A DNA stretch of 64,000 nucleotides from Hemicordylus capensis (GCF_027244095.1 NC_069658.1:50083001-50147000), one strand, 5' to 3'. Positions 39,810 through 53,299 are shown, counted from the stretch's first letter. Translations and numbers: made by a program. The notes: a model not told the origin generated them from the letters alone.

Positions 39810-42680
39810 ATCCTATTTGAGAACTAGACTGCTGCCGCGCTTCACCAATGCGCTTCTTCCGCAGGCAATACGTTCAAAATATCCGTAATAGATCTCCAGA
39901 GTTCAGCTTCCAAGCAGCGATTGGAACGGGCTGAAATACACCTGCCTGAATAGGATAGGCGAAGCATTTGTGCAAAGCATACAGAATATCGCCTGAAAGC
40001 CTGCAACAAATTCTTTTTATGATATGCTTGGTTACCATTTTAACCTCTGGTTTTCTTTTCCGGTTTCAGGCTGCGATCCTAAGCACCCTTACTTAGAAGA
40101 GAGTTCAGCTGAAAAAAGGGGGACTGGAGTTGTGTAATGGTTTTAGGATCGGGCTGTTTTCGGCCAATAAAACTACGCCCCCTCCTCGTCAAAATCTTCA
40201 TCTGAAGTTAAATCTTTTGAAGTTCCATTCTGGAAATCAGCGAAACATTAAGCTCATATTTAATCTCCAATTTAAATAAATTATTCGGTTGCACTTAAAA
40301 ATTCCACCACCACCACCTATCATTTCTTCTAAAAAAGATGCACAGGTCTGAATAGGAGACCTTCCCAAGTAGGCCTAACGCACAGCTTACCTTTTCGCTT
40401 CTAACATAAATCCAAACGAAACCTTAAACATTCTGAAATATAAAGAAAAATAAATGTATAATTACAAACACGGCAGAATACTTTTATAATGTATGAGGGG
40501 ACTTGGTAAACCCCTGAATAATGGAAACATACAGTACTTGTTATTATTTATAATTCCAAATTACTACCTATGATTTCCCCTGTGGGAACAGGTAGTGATT
40601 TAATAACAAAACACACACACACACACCTAAAAGCAAACCTCAGTAAATGAACATGAATGTTAAAGTGGAGTCTTTCATTTTAAAATGCCTTTGAAACATT
40701 GGCTTTGATGGGATCTGTTATTTTTTTCATATATTTTAATTTCCTGATCTGAGACTGATCTTAAGGCCAGATTGCAGTCATAAGTGTAACTGTAATCAGT
40801 GGAATTAACCTTCAGGTTAATTCTAGGACTATTACTTGGAAATAAATCCTGTCACTTCAGCACAACTGATTTTCACTTTTAACTGTAGGAGTCCATTCTA
40901 AAAGCCCCTGTAAAGTTTATATAAGGGATGTGGAATGGACAGATTTTTTTAAAATGGAAATTTAAAAAATTCCACTTAAAGAAGTGTTATTTTACCCAGG
41001 AAATTCTTTCTTTAGGAAATCATAAAGTTGGGTATAATGAAGATAATGGGATTATTATTTCACAATAAATGCAAGCTGAATTAAATATTACTTGCTTGGA
41101 TAGAATATCCTGTTTTAAAAGTACATTTAGGACGTGTTTACAATAAAATAAAATAAATAAATAACCCTCTAAATGTTTTCATTTCGTTGGAGTGCCTGAA
41201 TTATCCCAAGTGTGGCCATTAAAAATGTATGCCTCTCAGGCGAGAAACGATCCATTAAAGGAGGGAATCTAAATAAGAAACAAAGCATCGTTTAAATCAT
41301 CCTTAATTGACTTCCGCGATAATAGTGGGGGAAAGACCGAGCGCTCCTGCTTGGAAGTCAGCTGCAGGAATATCAACCAGACTTTCAAAGGAATTTGTTG
41401 AATAAGAGAGCGCTGATCAGGTCGCCTCCTTTGACAGCGAAATTCGCTGGAGTCAGTGAAACAATCATCATTGCCTTTAGCCAATGGAATGGTGAGTTCA
41501 CTCAGCCCTTCCAAAAGCACTAGAAGGTTGCCTTCCTAGGAGTAAGTTCCATTGAACGCAGTGTCTTACATCTGGACTAAATTACTCAAGGAGTTACTCT
41601 AAAGAATTACTAAATTTCAATAGGACTTCCTCTAAGTAAATTTAGTCAGGATGTCAGTCAGTGGGACTTACTTCTGGGGGAAAAAATGGCAGAGTTCCAC
41701 TGGAATTTCTACATCACCGAGGTTCGGAGAGGAATGCTCATTTTTTCATATTGTTCTTTCAATCAATTGTTTTGCTTTCAGCTCTGTGCAAAATGTATTT
41801 TTCTCCTTAAAGCACTTTTCTGCATTCTACACAAAAGTTAGGATGCATTTTCGCCATTGTCTCCGATTTCAGTTCATTTTGTTTATTTTATTTTTAAACC
41901 TAACACAGATCTAGGATAGAGAAGATCTCCTACTTGTGCTTGTCCGTTTGTGTCGCAAATGTGTTCTGTTTTGTGTTTTATTAATGCTGCGGGGAAGGAG
42001 GGGGGCAGCTGTCCCAGCAGAAGCCCCATTGAACTGACTAGGAGAACCCATTCACTTCAATGGGGCTTGCTCAGTAGAACACTCCCGCAGAATTCTGCCC
42101 TTAGACTGCAGTTCTGCGCACGGTATAATTTCTGCCCTTGCAGAAGTCAAAACAAAAAGTTCGGAGAATAACTCTTTAGCCCCCAGATCACTCAAAGGAG
42201 TTGTTGGAGACAGCACCGTTCCATGTATTGTGCGTTCCGATAAAGATTTTGTTGTCCTGTGGAAATTTTTGTCGGACTTAATGTGAAAGCTTATACAACA
42301 TTTGTTTGTCCGCTTTGTGTACAGTTTCCCACCCTGACCTGAAATATTTGACAGGAAGATACTTGGCCCAGCTCGTGAAACTATGGTGGAGGTATAATTT
42401 GCTAAAATTTGGGCTTCCCTGGCCGATCCCCCTCTTTTATCTTGGCAAAACATGAGGCCAAGCCCTTCCAGCCTTAATAAATGTCAACAGCCCCAAACCG
42501 GGTCTTGGAGCCTCCCTGGACAAGAAAGTGCTCTTGTAATGACCGGTCTGAGATTCGGCTTTCCCTTTTCCTTCCAAGCGATGTTATCTTTGGCAAGGTT
42601 GGAACTCTCACCATACATTCAGCCTGGGTGTTTTCGCTTTGGGAAATATCTGCGGCGGAGGGGCAGTGATTGGTTTTAAC
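39810..42680. other. Repeat-poor DNA between upstream block and FOXD1 island
   Basis: No gene or full transposon. It holds a short (AC)n run at 40612-40626 and several copies of the AGTAAGTCCCATTGA-type motif (about 41537-41570, 41610-41650, 42020-42080). It may contain FOXD1 enhancers, but that cannot be judged without comparison. Confidence 0.4.
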
Positions 42681-43510
42681 GCCAAACCTGTTTTTTCGAC
42701 TTCTTCCCGCGCCCAAAAAGCCCTACCCAAGCAAGAAAACCCCGCGTGGGGGGAGGACGGGGGAGGGGCTGGGAGGGGGCTGGCACGCTGACTACTGCCA
42801 GGGATGCATGTGGGTGGGGGGAAAGAGACGGAGATAGAAGGGGGTTAAGGGGAGGCTGGATTCTCCCATTTGTCGGGGCCACCCTAACTCTCAACAATGG
42901 GACTATTCAAGGCCCGGGATGGGGGATTTATTTATTTATTTGTTTCGTTGGTTCTCTCATGCTCTCTCTGGCTCTCTCTTTCTCTCCCCCCACCCCGTTT
43001 GGAGTCCCCCCTTTCAGGAATGTTTTCCTTGTGGCGGCTCTGACGTTTGGAGCCATGTGACGGCCCCCTCGTGCGCTCTCGCTCTCGCAGGAGAGAAGAA
43101 AAGGCCGCCCCCTTTTGGACTCAGCCCTCCAGCCTGGCCAAGATCTTCCCCAAGACTTCTCTGCAGCCGCAGCCGCCCCCCTCCTCCCACACCCTCCCTC
43201 CTCCCAGTCCTGCCCTCCCCAATAGTAGTCGCTCTCCCTTTCCTCCCTTGGATCCATTCATGTCGGAGGGCAGCGGCAGCCAGAAACCAACTTCTCCCGG
43301 CGCGCCCAGGCGCAGCTCTGCCTCCAGAGGTCGGCTGGCCTCGCTCCGGTTCCAGAGCCGCAGCTCCTTCGGAGGCGGCTCTTGCACCCTGGGTCCGAGA
43401 AGGAGCTACGCCGCCGTGCCTGTCTCTTGGGCCCCTTCGCCCACCGCCAGCCCCGTTCTCGACGCCGGCCCCACTCGCCCCCCTCCCCTTATGCCCGGCT
43501 GTGCCAAGCG
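42680..43510 (+). promoter_or_regulatory. FOXD1: FOXD1 promoter / 5' UTR CpG island
   Basis: A CpG-dense, C-rich block runs up to the ATG. Visible motifs are a reverse CCAAT (GATTGG, 42668-42673), GGGGGAGG/GGGGCTGG Sp-type runs near 42750-42785, and a T-rich TTTATTTATTTATTTG at about 42926-42941. The frame stays open from 43382, but the ATG at 43511 starts the family-conserved N-terminus. No TSS can be fixed. Confidence 0.6.
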
Positions 43511-43594
43511 ATGACTCTGAGCTCGGAGATGTCCGATGTCGCCTCCGCCTTGGCCGAAGAGACAGACATCGATGTGGTCGGGGAGGGAGAGGAC

Positions 43595-43627
<33 letters not shown>

Positions 43628-44830
43628 CCCCTCCGTCGGCGGCCTTATGAGGAAGAGGAAGAGGAGGAGGAAGACGAGGAGATCGCGCTGCTGCCCAGGT
43701 CTCCGCGGGCGGGCGCGCCAGGGGGGTCCCCCGGCTCCGGGTCGCCCTCTTCCTCTTCTTCCTCCTCCTCCTCCTCTTCCTCCCAGCAGGGCCCTTTCAG
43801 GGCTGCCGGAGGAGCGGGAGGCGGCGGAGGCAGCGGCGGCGGCAAGAACAGCCTGGTGAAGCCGCCCTACTCCTACATCGCGCTGATCACCATGGCCATC
43901 CTGCAGAGTCCCAAGAAGCGGCTGACGCTGAGCGAGATCTGCGAGTTCATCAGCGCCCGCTTCCCTTACTACCGCGAGAAGTTCCCCGCCTGGCAGAACT
44001 CCATCCGCCACAACCTGTCGCTCAACGACTGCTTCGTCAAGATCCCCCGCGAGCCGGGCAACCCGGGCAAGGGCAACTACTGGACACTGGACCCGGAGTC
44101 GGCCGACATGTTCGACAACGGCAGCTTCCTGCGCCGCAGGAAGCGCTTCAAGAGGCAGCAGCTCCAGGCGCCCGACCTGCTCCTGCGCGGCCTCGAACCC
44201 GCCGCCTTCCTGCAAGCGCAGCAGCCGCAGCCCCAGCCGCCGCCGCCGCCGCCGCCTGCCCAGCAGCACCAAGGGCCGCCGCCTGCCTCTGCCTACGCCT
44301 ACGGGCCCTACAGCTGCGGCTACGGCCTTCAGCTCCAGCCTTACCACCCTCACTCGGCTCTCTTCGCCTTCCAGCCGCAGCACCAGGCCCGGCAGCCTCC
44401 GCCCGGGTCCGTCTTGCCGGCGGCCCCGCCTTCCCTCCTCCCCGCTCCGGCGGGCGCTGACTTGGCCAGTAGGACTAGCAGCTTCAGCTACCCGGCCCAT
44501 CTCAGCCCTTCTCTGACTGCCTCCTTGCATGCTGCCGCCGCCGCCAAAACCAGCTCGGCCCTGTCCAGGTCCCCTTTCTCCATCGAGAGCATCATCGGGG
44601 GCAGCTTGAGCCCCGCCGCGGGGAGCAGCTGCGCCTCCCAGTCCGCCGTGCTCCCGGTGCTGGCGAGATCTTTGATGGCCTCCTCGCCTTTGCCTTCTTC
44701 TGTCGCTTCGTCGTCCGCTGCTGCTGCCGCTGCTGCCGCCGCCGTTGCTGCCGCCTCTTTAGGGACGCTGCACCAAGGAGCAGCCTTGGCCAGTGTCGAA
44801 AACTTTACTGCTAGGATTTCCAATTGTTAA
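43511..44830 (+). CDS. FOXD1: FOXD1, forkhead box D1 transcription factor (single exon, 439 aa)
   Basis: The N-terminus MTLSSEMSD...[15 protein letters not shown] is FOXD1-specific (FOXD3 differs here). Acidic runs (residues 29-39 and 47-57) and a 12-serine run (80-91) follow. The forkhead domain spans about 117-215: [16 protein letters not shown], recognition helix [11 protein letters not shown] (163-173), wing [15 protein letters not shown], and a basic end RRRKRFKR that should act as nuclear signal. A Q/P-rich stretch is near 238-258. The eh1-like Groucho-binding motif FSIESII is at 356-362. A polyalanine tract near 405 precedes the conserved ending [12 protein letters not shown]. Human FOXD1 is 465 residues by memory, so the lizard protein is a little shorter, mainly in low-complexity parts. 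In vertebrates it acts in kidney stroma and ventrotemporal retina. It is intronless, as in the family, and divergent from BTF3 as in human. Confidence 0.97.
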
Positions 44831-46100
44831 TTGTCTTGCCGAAGGAAGGTAGGATCTGCGCTCCCTTGTTTTGATTACCGCCCCTCCGCCCTCCAAGAGA
44901 GACCTTTTCTAGGCAGATATCTCGATTGGTTTGCTCTCGGCCCTTCCGGTTTGCTCTTCTTCAGTACCTCTATTTATGCAAAGCCATTTCTATATGCTGC
45001 ACAGACAGAAAGACAAATGGCAAAGGAGTGGTCCTTAATTCTTTCCTTTAAACCCCACTCACTCATTAAGACAAAATCTCTCAATCATTCCACTTCAGAG
45101 ATTCTTGGGTCCAGGGATTAAAACAACAACAAAAAACTCCATATACATACAGAATGAGGAAAGAAAATGTTGAAGGACAGTCAAACACCTTCTTTCATTG
45201 TAGTCTTATGTACTTTATATATGAAAAGATTAACATGTTTACACAGAAGAAAGTGGAGATTATCATTTCTTATTTTAACCTGCAGTTTTTTGTTTTTGTT
45301 TTGTATCATAATAGGCTTATGGAGTTTTTCTTTTATTTTGTACTTTATGCATATTCTTTACCAGGAATATTGTTAAGATTATGGGCAAGTGATATTATTC
45401 CACCCTCATTGTAAAAAACAAAACAAAACAATTTTAACATTTTTTAAAAATCAATTGATTTCCAAAAGCATAAATAGTACCATTGGCTTTAGGCCTTCAA
45501 ATCATTAGTGCTTTTGTCCTGTGAACTTTTCATATATGCTTTATCTAGAATACTTGGTCTTCTGAAGAGTGTTGATTCCAGGTTAGATGAATAATCTGGT
45601 ATTGCAGAGATAGAGCAAAAATACTTTTTCAGCCAAGTAACTCACAGAAGCATCCACAACCTGTCTAAACTGAAGAATCTGCACATAAGTCTTTTGGACC
45701 CCATAGAATTCAATGGGATTGGCACCCCACACATGCAGGCTTATTAGGATGCAAGCCACACCCCTACCCCACTTTCTTCCATTTGGATTTCTAAATAAGT
45801 ACTCAGGATCGCGGCCATCTTGGAAGTTCCGTTTGCAACCAATGGGACTTTCTTTCTAGTAAAATATGATGCCAATCGGCTTAAATTTTCTACCATACTT
45901 AAACTTCACCCACTCATGGATGAAACTGTTATGATATGTCAAGCGGTGAAAATATGATCTTCAAGCCTCTGTGAATAAAAATACATGAACCAAAGAAAAA
46001 GCAACTCTTTTGGTGATGGATAACTTCAGCTTTCTGCAGGTTATAATCTTCTATAAATACAACTTTTTGTATCTGAATAAAATAATTTTAGATTCTTTTA
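44831..46100 (+). other. FOXD1: Probable FOXD1 3' UTR
   Basis: AT-rich DNA without repeats follows the stop. A good AATAAA lies at 46076-46081, after TTTTTGTATCTG, which would give a 3' UTR of about 1.25 kb. Several AT-rich stretches (45410-45450) might offer earlier ends. Inferred from signals. Confidence 0.4.
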
Positions 46101-46274
46101 AGAATGTTAAAGTGTACTTTACATTGCAATGCATCACAGTGGTCTATGGGTTCAAAAAGTAAAACGCAATATATAACTGAAGAAGGGGTTTTTGCGGGGG
46201 TGTTTTTAACTTTTATAGCGACCACACAAATAATTGCTTGTTTTGCAACATGTTCCTACTGAAAATGTAGACAT

Positions 46275-46301
<27 letters not shown>
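46275..46301. repeat. (TG)n microsatellite
   Basis: About 13 TG units followed by CGCGC. Confidence 0.9.
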
Positions 46302-46307
<6 letters not shown>

Positions 46308-49300
46308 AATCAAATATAAAATATCCAGTTAATCAGGAAGTGGTTTACATTAAATGCAGCCAGGTTTAAATTTAACATTTTAAATTTTACTTTTAAGATC
46401 TGTGAAGGGCTGGTAGAAAATTCTAGGATTATTTGTCACTTTAAACTACTGGATTTTTTGGTAAAGGTGTTTAAAAACAAAACAAAAAAAACAGTTGAGC
46501 CTACACATCACTGAATTCGAACTAAGTTCCAGATTTTTTAAAAAAAGAGGATTCCCCCCACCCCAAATAAATCTGTTTAGGGTCGAAGTGGTGTTTTCCA
46601 AATACTTGGCGGGAGCTGCTTAATCGACAGAGGAAAAAGAACATGGTATAAGGTTTTATTAATTTATGTTCCAGTTTTCCTCTTTCAAGTCTTGGTCTAC
46701 GCATATATGATATCAAGTCACTTTAGGACTGAAAGTTTCTAGGAAGGCAAAGGATTATTGGATTTAATTAGGATATTTATTTGAAACGACCCAATTTGTT
46801 TTTACGTCGTGTGTCAAAAGTAGATTCGTGGGTTTTCGAGACACCTTCAAATATTCTGTTCCTTCCCTTTAAAATAAATGAGTTAGTATATTTCAAATAC
46901 TTTTGCGGAATGTCCGGAAGAATAAGTATACCACCTTATTATACAGGTAGTTCATCAAGTAGTTTTATCGATGTTTACCGTCTACATTCATCCTCCACCC
47001 CCTTAACCGGATCAGGTTATTGTAAACACGAGAAAATGTACAGCCTTTTTGGCGAGCCACTTGTTCGGAGAGCGCCTTTGGCCACTTAGAATCCTGGCGG
47101 CCACGCGGCTGAGAATCATGCAGAAACTTTTCATATAACAATGTCATTAAAAACTTGGTTTCCTGGACGGAAGCTGCAGGTGCTTAGTTAACGTGGAAAC
47201 AGGAATTTGGCAGGTCTTCCCTTTAGAAGTGAATCTCAGTGACTTCCGTGGTGCTTCTGACTTCCATAAGTGTGAAGAACGGCTTCTGTGAAACTTTGGA
47301 TCCAGTTGCCCTTTGCCCCCGTTAGAACTAGATGCTGGACGGGACCACCTCTTCCGAAAGACCTTACTTGGAAGCAAAAATTTCAATCAATTTGAAGTGA
47401 AAATTCTATTCACTTCATTGTCATTTTCCTCCCAAGCAATGAATGATGCGTTCAAAGTCACGACTAGGGTGTGCAAGGTGTGTTTAAGATGGCCGCTTTA
47501 AGGGTCGAACCATCTCTGGGTGTGAGTCACGATTTTCTAAAGAGGCGGAATACCATACTACACTTCCCACTCCGCCCCAAACCATTGATCTCCAACTTGG
47601 TTTCGCAAGACAAAAGGCCTAGCCTAGGTAATGGAGAAAGGAGCCTCTAGATAGCTCGCTTTTCGCGGCGCTTTGCTTAATAACCACACTTATAGCGGAA
47701 GAGTGAAGGGGGCGGGTGTGTGTGTGGGGGGGAGTGCTGCTAAGTTGAGGGATCTTGGGCGCTACATTGAGGGCAAGGGGGCCGGGGGGGGGGCGCGAGA
47801 GCGAGTGTTTGCGTGATATTGTTCCCCAGGGTTTCTTAAGAGGCAACTCGTGTTCTTCAAGGCAGTATGCAGCCCTCCTCCTCTCTTCGCATTTGTGATC
47901 CCCGCAATGTCTGGCCTGGAATCTGGAGAGAGGCTTCCATTAGGCAGCGGCTCTGGGGCTTGCCGGGGTTCCCTTGCGTGGCTGATGTGGGGAAATGCTC
48001 GCTGGCGTGTTTAGTCTGCTTCCAGACGGTCAGCCGTAATATCTTCCTGTTTGTTATGTCTGGGCTTCTCCAAGCGGCCCTCAACTTTGCAGCCTGATTA
48101 GCCTTTGCTCTGCTTGCCTGCCTGAGCCTGAGGGGCTGGCTGGGTGTTGGGGAGCCAGCCAAAGGGAGGGCCTCGACCGAGGCTGCGCGCTCTGCGGCTG
48201 GCTCGGTTTGCAAGAGCAGGTGCGGCGGTAACAAAGGCCGACGAGCAGCCTTTGATGGGACGCAGAACAACCTCGTCGAACAGGGGCTCCCCACTGGCAT
48301 GCAAATGGAGCCCCTCTCCCCGTTGGCTTTGAAGGCGAAGCAAAAGGATGCTGGCAGAGATCAAGCCCGATTGATAGGCGGGGACCCTAAAAACAAACTG
48401 GTGGTTCGACCGGGTCGAGCTGCCCTCCCACCTCATCTTCCTCCGCCTTCGTTTTTCTCCCCCAACTACAAAGTGAGGATTCATTAACCCGTCTCTTTTT
48501 TCCTCCTCCTATCCCCCGTGGGCCTGTGAGAGACGAATTAACTGGGACTGAATTGGGAGGGAATTGCTTGCCTATGGAAGAGCTAATGTTTCAATTGGTG
48601 CCCCCAGAAGGACCACACAAAAAGCGGCTTCTTCGTTTATGCTGCTATTATGTGGCGTTTTAATCTAGGGACGGACTTAACCAAATCTTATCTATTGGGG
48701 AATTAATGAAGCCCTTATGTATTCAGTCGGGCTTTGACAAATGCCACACACGGTGCCTTGTCAACCAACAGCGCTTCTCCCCTTAGAACTGCAGTGTGCC
48801 TTTCTGTTTCTCTATCTGCTCTGTGATTCATTCACTTTTAGGCAGGGTGTGGTGCTGTCACTGTGTCCTCTCTTCGCGCTTTGGAATTCTCCCTAGTCAG
48901 GTCTTGAACGCGTTTCTCTCGGATGTGTTGGACTCGTTCCTTTTGTTACATCGATGAATAACAACAATTAAAAAAAGTCCCCGGTAACTCTGCGGCCCTT
49001 CCCAGCTGCGTGAAGGCAGCTAATGGGATGCTGAGTTTCCTGTGAGTGTGAAAAATGACCTTGCGTGGAAGTGGTGCGGGGCGGCGGGGATACTATCGTC
49101 CCTATCTACAACGCGGCTGCACCAAAGTTGCAGCTTGTCACCGATTTTGGCTGCGATCCAAGATGCTACTTTTGAAAGTCAGCTCCATCAAAACCAGACG
49201 AGTTTACTTTCTTTCCGGCGGGTCTTGGGGATCAAGGGTGGGCAATTCCACAAGTTTCTGGTTAAACTTGGGTTCTTGATTTCCTAGTCTATGTATTCCT

Positions 49301-50393
49301 TTGCTAGTTGAACCAACCCTTTCTCAAGAGCGAAAGGACCGGTTTATTTCCGCCACGTGAGTTGGTAAAACAAAAACAACAGAAACATCTTATTAACAGC
49401 GAGTTTGACGGATTTATTTTTTTGCTTCCTGAGTTCTTTCTCTTTCCATGATGCTGGATGACTTGGCCGCCTCCTGCCAGGATCTCCTTTTCTTGCGCTA
49501 AGGTGGAAATGGCCGTGGACTGATAGCAACATCCCCTTTCCAACAGCCTCCTTCGTTCTCATAAGGGGAACGGTGTTGCCGCCCTTTCTCTCTACTGCCC
49601 ATCCAGCCCGACTTGAACGGACCTGGCGTAGTCCTTGTGCTGGAAAGAATCGTCAGCTGAGGGCCCCTTTGGCTCCCGTGCGGCCTGCGGAAGGGCTGGA
49701 AAACACGCCAATCTGGAAGGAATTCTCCTCCTGCTGCTGCTGCGAGACGGCGTTTGCGCTTCCCTGCCTTCGAGACTTCTTTCCCTCCCCGGTCACGGTG
49801 AGTACTCCTCCAGTCGGCCTTGCTGGAATGCCTTATTATTTGACAGAAAACATGGAAATGGAGAACGTGACCATCTGTCCCTTCGTGTTTGGATTTATGC
49901 TGCCATAGCTCAATCCCATCTCTCCGAAATTCATTTTTCTGCAGTCTCTCCCATGCTATGATTATGAAGTTTACCGTATGGCTGCATTATAACGCGAGCG
50001 GTCGAAGGAATGTATATATGCAGTGTGTAGAAGGGATGCAGACCCCTCATCCCCCCCACCCCAGCATGCGAGGAGTCATTTTAACGAACTTTCCCCAACA
50101 AACCGAATAACCCATATCTCCCCATCCCCAATGTCTTTTTCTCCCCGCACCGCAACCCCCTCTCCACCTCAAGTTTTCCCTTTGTCTCCCCCGCTGGTCT
50201 TGTAGACTTCACGGTCCTGGAAGTATTTTAGCAAGTAGGTCCTGGCTTGTGCTGCATTATTTATGACCACATATGTCTCCCTCCCTGAAACGAAACTTGT
50301 GTTGAACTAAACGTGTGCCATAAATATATAGGGCTGGGTATTTTATGTCATTATTCAGAAAACATTTTATTTGATTAATTCTCTCTCTCTCTT

Positions 50394-50396
<3 letters not shown>

Positions 50397-50449
<53 letters not shown>
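50397..50449. repeat. (CA)n microsatellite
   Basis: About 26 uninterrupted CA units, preceded by a CT-rich run (50383-50393). Confidence 0.95.
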
Positions 50450-50451
<2 letters not shown>

Positions 50452-52455
50452 TGTGCAACAAGATCCAAAAAGCAGCAGGTGTCTATTTATGGTTACCGAG
50501 GTCTGCTTTTTTTCCAGTTAAACTTACTTCCGAAAAAGTGTCCGCAGGACTGCTGGTAAGTTCAAGCCAGAGGGTTATCCGGTGGAATATTTTGATTTTT
50601 CCTCCCTTTGAACAGCAGTCTCTCATACCCCGTGTCGCAAACTGCTTTTAAAACTCCCGAGTTTCCCTAGCAGTTTGCCATGTGCCTTGCCTCTCTCTCT
50701 CTCTCCACGCCATCCCAGTGGGAAGGGGAGTCTCTCAAGGGCGGCTCCAGAGGGGGAGGGAGAAAGCAAGGCCCCCTTCAGAAAAATAGTTGTCCCCATT
50801 TCTGTTTCAGAAATCTAACATGTGGGTCGCATCTCGCCCACCCAGAAATTTACATTGCCCCTTCTGTCCCTCCCGCATTTTTTATTCTTCTGGTGCCACC
50901 ACTGACCCTTTAGAAAGCTAGGTGCCGACAGGATCGGGCTGTCAGTTTTGACCCTGAACATAGGCCGCACCTCCCTTATATGTGAATAGGTGGTAGCACT
51001 CCTGGTCTATCTGAGGTGCTCCTATTTTTTATGCAGTAACAAACTGCAGGCCCTAACTGCTTGGCCCTCGCATCCTGAATACCTATGACTTGGGAATAAG
51101 CCCCCTGGTTTTTAGTGGAATTTTCTGCCACCGAAATGTGAAGAGGGGAGAAAGAGAAAGAATAGCGTCTACATCGGACTGAAGGCCGCATCACTTTTGT
51201 TTTCATGTTAAATAAAAGGAGGCCTGATAGCTATTAATGTTGAATCTGTGCTGCTGCAATAAACCAGAGCCAGATGCAAAGCGATCCGCGTAGCGATCAC
51301 GGTGTAGATTTGATGAGACAGAGACTGGGATGCAAACCACACACTTGCAAATGGTTTATTTATATTGCTTTCCGTTGCAGTCGTGCTGTGGTTCACAGCC
51401 ATCGGCTTAAGCTCATTTCACAGATGCTCCTGCTCTTCTTGTGGGTCTGCTTCCTCTGGGATTTTCCCTTCGGCGCTCCTGCAGCCATTCCCGCCCCCTC
51501 CCCCAGGAAATTGACCAGATGCACTAAGAAAACTGGGCCTCCTGTTTATCCTTGACGGCTGGTAAGGGACTTCTTTTTTCTTGTAAGAGTCTCTGGAAGG
51601 GATGGGGATTGCAAGAGAGGACGAGGAGTGTCCGGCAGGCATTTGATGGCTATGTGAAAGTGGAAGCGCAGAGCTAGAGGCCGCCTTCAGAGAATGCATT
51701 CCGCCTGCGGAAAGGAGCTACTGAGGCAGGAGGATGGGTCGCGGCTCGCACGCACAGGCCTGTGACGTAGGAAACTGCCCATATGCACCCTTTATGCAGC
51801 ACCCGTCGGGTGAAGGAGGCGATGGTCCACTCCTGTGCCTGCCTTTTTCTGGATCCTGGCCTTGGTGTCTGTTGGGATGAGGGCCTTCCAACTTTTTCCT
51901 GTGTGAAAGCCGGGATGAAGAACACAAACCAAAGTACACGGAAGGGTGTGTCCCTCACGGGCTGCCCTGGCCTGTGTGTGAAAGGATAACTGGTGGATTG
52001 AAGTCGGTGGATGATGTTGGCAGATTGACACATTGCTATTGGAATCATGCTGCTTGTGAAGTCAAATAATATGAGATTTAGTTCTAAGCAATGTGGATGG
52101 GATGGGATACATGATTCTAAACGCGCACTGGAAACAATAGAGCGACGTCACAATGAGTGACGTCACTACTGAGCATACAAGCTAGAAAAACACCCCCCCC
52201 ACACCGTCAAACTCAGTGGGACTTACTCCCGCGGAGACATTATTAGGATGGAGCCAAACTGCCAATATGGACTGACTAGTCCACAGAGCCAGATTACTTC
52301 AACATTAGACTGTCAGTCGGACTAATTTTTGAATGCATATAATATCTGACTGTGCCTCAGTGCATCCATCCTGCTATTAGAACTTCCAGTTATCACTCAT
52401 GATTGATTACTGGAAATGCCCAGTTGAGATAAATGGAATCATGTTTTTCCACCTT

Positions 52456-53290
52456 TTCATAAGAATATAAAGAGCACTTGTTGGATCAAATGGAGGGTAT
52501 ATCCAGACCAGCTTCCTGTTTCTAGCAGTCCTCAGCCAGATGCGCTGGGAAGCCCACTACCCAAGAACACTTCTCCCCTGTCCTGTACTCAGAATTTAGT
52601 ATTCAGGGGTAGACTCTTTCAGAACATGGGAGTTCTTCCATTCAGTTAATATGGGTAACGGTCGTTATGAGAGCCGTCCTCCGTGAACTTGCCTTTTAAA
52701 ACGCCCCCTAAGCCAGTAGCCTTCATGGGAACTAAAATTTAACTCTGCTCTTAGTGAAGCAATTTTTTCTATTGTTCTTTCTGAACTTACTGCGAAGACT
52801 GAACCGATCGGTCATGGAGTCTTCCCGAGGTGATGACAGAGGAAGAAACATATCTCAGAAGTTAGTCTCATTGAGTTCCATGGGACTTACTTCGAGTGAA
52901 CATGCTAGACAGGGCAACGTGTAATGAGCAGAGAGAGAGAGATCTGTAATGAGCAAAAAGAGATGGAGGGAGAGAGACTAACACTGCAGAGTTCCATGGC
53001 ACTAATTTCCAAGTGGCCATAGGATTGCAGTGTCAGTCTCTTTTTTTGCTCACTACAAATCAGCTGCCTTGCTTAGGGAAAGTGCTCCAGCCCTTTGGCC
53101 ATTTGGGCTGCCCTTTTCCAGCACCACGATACTGTTTTGGAGATGGGATGAACAGAACTGTACACAGCATTCTACAAGCACTTAATTTATACAAAGATGT
53201 CATGGTACTAGCAGTTTTCTTTTCTATAACGTTCTTAGAGAAATTTCTCTGCCTGCCGTCCACTGAGTGGATGTTTCAGTGAGTTGTTTC
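52456..53290 (-). mobile_element. Old CR1 fragments
   Basis: 52456-52720 is a diverged CR1 3' end (CATAAGAATATAAAGAGCAC; CCAGACCAGCTTCCTGTTTC). 53085-53290 aligns by eye with 24700-24890 of the better CR1 (CTTTTCCAGCACCACGATAC; TTTATACAAAGATGTCATGG). Much older than the copy at 23368. Confidence 0.65.
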
Positions 53291-53299
53291 AGTGAGTTT

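Larger units (their letters stand above)
46100..51700. other. Repeat-poor DNA downstream of FOXD1
   Basis: Nearly free of recognisable transposons. It contains (TG)n at 46275-46301, an ACTACACTTCCC site at 47557-47568 (ZNF143/THAP11-like), and mild CpG enrichment around 47600-48450 and 49000-49800. No frame resembles a known protein. Such repeat-poor flanks are usual around developmental regulators. Confidence 0.4.

Noticed and set aside
42919-43650. 243-residue open frame overlapping the FOXD1 start in another frame
   Set aside because: It is compositional, in a CpG island, overlaps the real start out of frame, and has no recognisable domain.
43406-44530. 374-residue open frame antisense to FOXD1
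   Set aside because: It is a mirror of the GC-rich FOXD1 coding sequence, low-complexity, with no domain.
50397-50449. Regular CA array as a CRISPR-like repeat
   Set aside because: A plain dinucleotide microsatellite in a vertebrate genome.
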